A stretch of 64,000 nucleotides of DNA from NCBI GenBank assembly GCA_026390115.1, contig JAPLGO010000034.1:62001-126000 (forward strand), in the 5' to 3' direction. Position numbers and translations under genes: made by a program. A model generated the notes under the pieces. It ran no database searches. It was not told the origin of the DNA and worked only from the letters and a program-made list of their open reading frames with translations. The stretch comes from Campylobacterales bacterium (GTDB taxonomy: Bacteria > Campylobacterota > Campylobacteria > Campylobacterales > Sulfurimonadaceae). Below are positions 62,011 to 64,000 of this stretch, piece after piece (position 1 is the stretch's first letter; each line of letters opens with the position of its first letter).

Positions 62011-63285
62011 ATGAAGTTTATAGAAGCTTTGAAGCTTAAAAGCAAGTTATTTTTTCTTTTTTTACTTATAACATTAGGTCTTGTAGCCGTTGGAGTTATG
62101 GGAACTATAAATATTAATTCTATGAAAAAAAAGTTGGATTCTTTATACTTTGGCTCTTTGGTCCCAGTTACAGAACTCAATGAAATTTTGCAAACATATC
62201 ATGGAAGTATTGCTGCTACGTTTTATAGAGCTAAAGATTTGGAGCTTAGCCCAAATGAGACTTTCTTATATATAGAGTCTTCACTGATTAAAATAGATAA
62301 ATTATGGGAGAGTTACGAAAATCATTTTAAAAGAGAAAATGAAATGGAATATATTGAGTACGTTTCATCGGAAATGAAAGCTACAAACGACTATTTTTCA
62401 AAATTATTAGAGGCACATAAAGCTGAAAATGAGTTAAAAGTTGTTAATACAACTTCTATAGAAAAAGAAATTGCACATATAGATGTAATTATTCAAAAGT
62501 TGATTAATTATGAGGTTGGTGTTGCTAAGTTTGAGAGAACAAAATTTTTGCAACTCTATAATTCAACAATTTTACAGGTAGGCATTGTTCTTTTACTGAT
62601 TATTCTTGCTGTTTTATTTATCTCATATCAGGTGTTTGTAAGTATTCAAAAAGATCAAACAGAACTCGAAAATGTAACCAAAAAATTAAGAGGTGCAAAT
62701 AAAAAGCTTGAAACAGTTTCATATACCGATTCACTTACCACTTTGCATAACAGAAGGTATTTTAATCATGTTTACGAAAGAGAGATAAAAAGAGCGAAAA
62801 GAACACATTCTCATATAACATTTATGATGTTAGATATAGATTATTTTAAGCAATATAATGACACTTATGGTCACATCGAAGGAGATCATGCTCTGAAATC
62901 AGTTGCAAAAGTTTTAAAAGATACATTACAAAGAGCAGATGATTTTATTTTTAGACTCGGAGGAGAGGAATTCGGTGTTCTGCTCACACAAACGGATGCC
63001 CAAAATAGTGCAATACTAGCTCAATCTCTCTGCAATGCCGTAAAAGATAGAAATATAAAACATGAAACATCCAAAGCAAGTGAGTTTTTAACAATATCCA
63101 TAGGGGTTGTGAGCTGTATAGCCGATGATGCTTTAGATGAAAATATTTTGATTTCACATGCAGACAAAATGCTTTATAAGGCAAAAGAAGGAGGAAGAAA
63201 CCGTTATGTAATGGATTCTAATATCGGTGAGATTAAAATATCAAATGATTCTTGGAGCGTTGTAGAAGTTAGTGCTGAGGTCTAA
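62011..63285 (+). CDS. Membrane sensor diguanylate cyclase
   Basis: A 424-aa protein: a membrane helix (about 13-34, LFFLFLLITLGLVAVGVMG), a periplasmic four-helix-bundle sensor (about 35-190), a second helix (about 190-212), a short coiled linker and a GGDEF domain (about 240-405) with an intact GGEEF and an RADD inhibitory site five residues before it. It should make c-di-GMP in response to an unknown periplasmic signal. GAGGGAG precedes the ATG. Confidence 0.92.
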   Translation: MKFIEALKLKSKLFFLFLLITLGLVAVGVMGTININSMKKKLDSLYFGSLVPVTELNEILQTYHGSIAATFYRAKDLELSPNETFLYIESSLIKIDKLWESYENHFKRENEMEYIEYVSSEMKATNDYFSKLLEAHKAENELKVVNTTSIEKEIAHIDVIIQKLINYEVGVAKFERTKFLQLYNSTILQVGIVLLLIILAVLFISYQVFVSIQKDQTELENVTKKLRGANKKLETVSYTDSLTTLHNRRYFNHVYEREIKRAKRTHSHITFMMLDIDYFKQYNDTYGHIEGDHALKSVAKVLKDTLQRADDFIFRLGGEEFGVLLTQTDAQNSAILAQSLCNAVKDRNIKHETSKASEFLTISIGVVSCIADDALDENILISHADKMLYKAKEGGRNRYVMDSNIGEIKISNDSWSVVEVSAEV

Positions 63286-63613
63286 ATCTAAATCCCTCTT
63301 CGACCAAAATAGTTCTAATCTTATCTTTAATTTCGCCCTGAAATTCCATCCATCTATCTTTGTAGGCTCCACCGCATCCGAGTTTCTTCTTTATAGTTTG
63401 CAGAAGTGCGTTTACATCTGTGGACGGCATGTAAAACTCTCCGACGAGAGTGACGGTTTTGCCTCTTCTTTTCTCTTTTTTAAAAAATAAAAAATGCTTA
63501 TTTGGTTCTAAAATTTCATCTGAAACGGCAGTTTTTCTAGCCGTTTCAACGATAGCCCAGCCACTGTCTATCTCAGCTCCGATGAAAATATCTAGCTTTT
63601 TACCTCTGCTCAA
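63269..63613 (-). CDS. SUI1/YciH family translation-initiation-type protein
   Basis: A 114-aa protein matching the eIF1/SUI1 fold: KRRGKTVTLVGEFYMPS, then LQTIKKKLGCGGAYKDRWME, FQGE and the final ILVEEGFRFR. Bacterial members (YciH) affect initiation fidelity. The N-terminal 40 residues are a short charged leader. It converges on the cyclase gene with a 17-base overlap; the next gene (edge) lies eight bases upstream. Confidence 0.88.
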   Translation of the reverse strand: MSRGKKLDIFIGAEIDSGWAIVETARKTAVSDEILEPNKHFLFFKKEKRRGKTVTLVGEFYMPSTDVNALLQTIKKKLGCGGAYKDRWMEFQGEIKDKIRTILVEEGFRFRPQH

Positions 63614-63621
63614 ATTTTTGC

Positions 63622-63999
63622 CTAGAGTACTTTTTGTGCCAGAACACTCATGTTAAGTGTATCGTAAGAGCTGTTTTTTACACACTCCAAAATAGCTTCA
63701 GAGCTTAGATGCTTAGAATTGTAAACTACTACAACTACCTCATCATGCAGCTTTAAAAAAGTCTTCTCTCCGTATTCGGTGTATCTAGTTGCACCTATGC
63801 TGATGAGAGCCTCTTTCGGATTTCCACATGCCAAAATATATTCTTCAATCGCCTCAAGTGGACCGAAATCTTCTTGTGTGGTTATCTGATTTAACATCCA
63901 ATCAAGAAGTTTTTCATAAAAGTAGCTGTATCCACTTAGTTGAACATCTTCGCCATATGCATGAACTTCACCATCACGACGCAAAAAGCTTGTAATTGA
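63622..63999 (-). CDS. Hypothetical protein, 5'-truncated by window edge
   Basis: At least 125 aa. The frame is open to the window edge (…SITSFLRRDGEVHAYGEDV), so the TTG at 63984 is not the true start. The C-terminal part (NPKEALISIGATRYTEYGEK, then VVVVVYNSKHLSSE) is unknown to me. It precedes the SUI1-family gene by eight bases, so the two may be cotranscribed. Confidence 0.7.
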   Translation of the reverse strand, partial: SITSFLRRDGEVHAYGEDVQLSGYSYFYEKLLDWMLNQITTQEDFGPLEAIEEYILACGNPKEALISIGATRYTEYGEKTFLKLHDEVVVVVYNSKHLSSEAILECVKNSSYDTLNMSVLAQKVL

Positions 64000-64000
64000 A

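Overview
The window is chromosomal DNA of an AT-rich member of the Campylobacterota (Epsilonproteobacteria), most like Sulfurimonas or a close relative. Three things point there: the lysC-hobA-holB-folP gene order (HobA is restricted to this phylum), a napAGHBFLD-type periplasmic nitrate reductase cluster with NapL and no NapC, and an Aer-like pair of a PAS protein and a membrane chemotaxis transducer resembling CetB/CetA. Many c-di-GMP enzymes and redox/PAS sensors also fit a motile, nitrate-respiring chemolithotroph. I saw no rRNA, tRNA or CRISPR array.

Layout. 1-3.1 kb: end of an EAL protein, a MetF-like reductase, serB and a small secreted protein. 3.1-9.9 kb: a 6.7-kb integrative island inserted in the last codons of rpsR, bounded by exact 16-bp direct repeats. 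It carries a tyrosine recombinase split over two frames, an excisionase-like protein, a frameshifted unknown gene, a three-gene ABC-3C-type putative defence operon (nuclease-like protein, small middle component, DUF2326-like ATPase) and an unknown 301-aa gene. The last four genes lie between two 111-bp direct repeats. 9.9-15.5 kb: rpsF-ssb-rpsR, a divergent polysaccharide deacetylase, dprA, queA and tatBC. 15.7-20.7 kb: hemW, a PAS-GGDEF-EAL protein with an apparently frameshifted end, and the CetAB-like pair. 20.8-26.2 kb: rppH, lysC, hobA, holB, folP and a CBS-GGDEF cyclase. 26.3-32.3 kb: cyclophilin, msrB, a NERD-like ATPase, HU, a small HTH operon and fapA. 32.5-40.5 kb: fba, cmoA, nth, a PEB4-like parvulin, a PLP deaminase, clpB and a tetraheme cytochrome. 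40.6-45.7 kb: the conserved rpmH-rnpA-yidD-yidC-jag-mnmE-ruvX run, with rpmH and rnpA recovered by eye. 46.4-52.2 kb: ilvC, a beta-CASP hydrolase, an MscS-like channel and an M29-like protein. 52.2-61.9 kb: the nap cluster, an orphan NarX/PilJ-type sensor and a Crp/Fnr regulator. 62-64 kb: a diguanylate cyclase, a SUI1-family protein and an edge-truncated gene.

How it works together. The nap genes read as one leftward unit. Upstream lies a TTGAC-N4-GTCAA palindrome centred exactly 41.5 bp before a predicted start site, and a Crp/Fnr-family gene sits beside it, so oxygen/nitrate-type control of nap is a specific prediction. clpB has a near-consensus promoter overlapped by a HAIR-like (HspR) operator. 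The island replaces the native rpsR terminator with its own and carries candidate recombinase arm sites at both ends. The most promising system for follow-up is the ABC-3C-like operon with its unknown 301-aa companion, packaged between duplicated promoter-bearing repeats.
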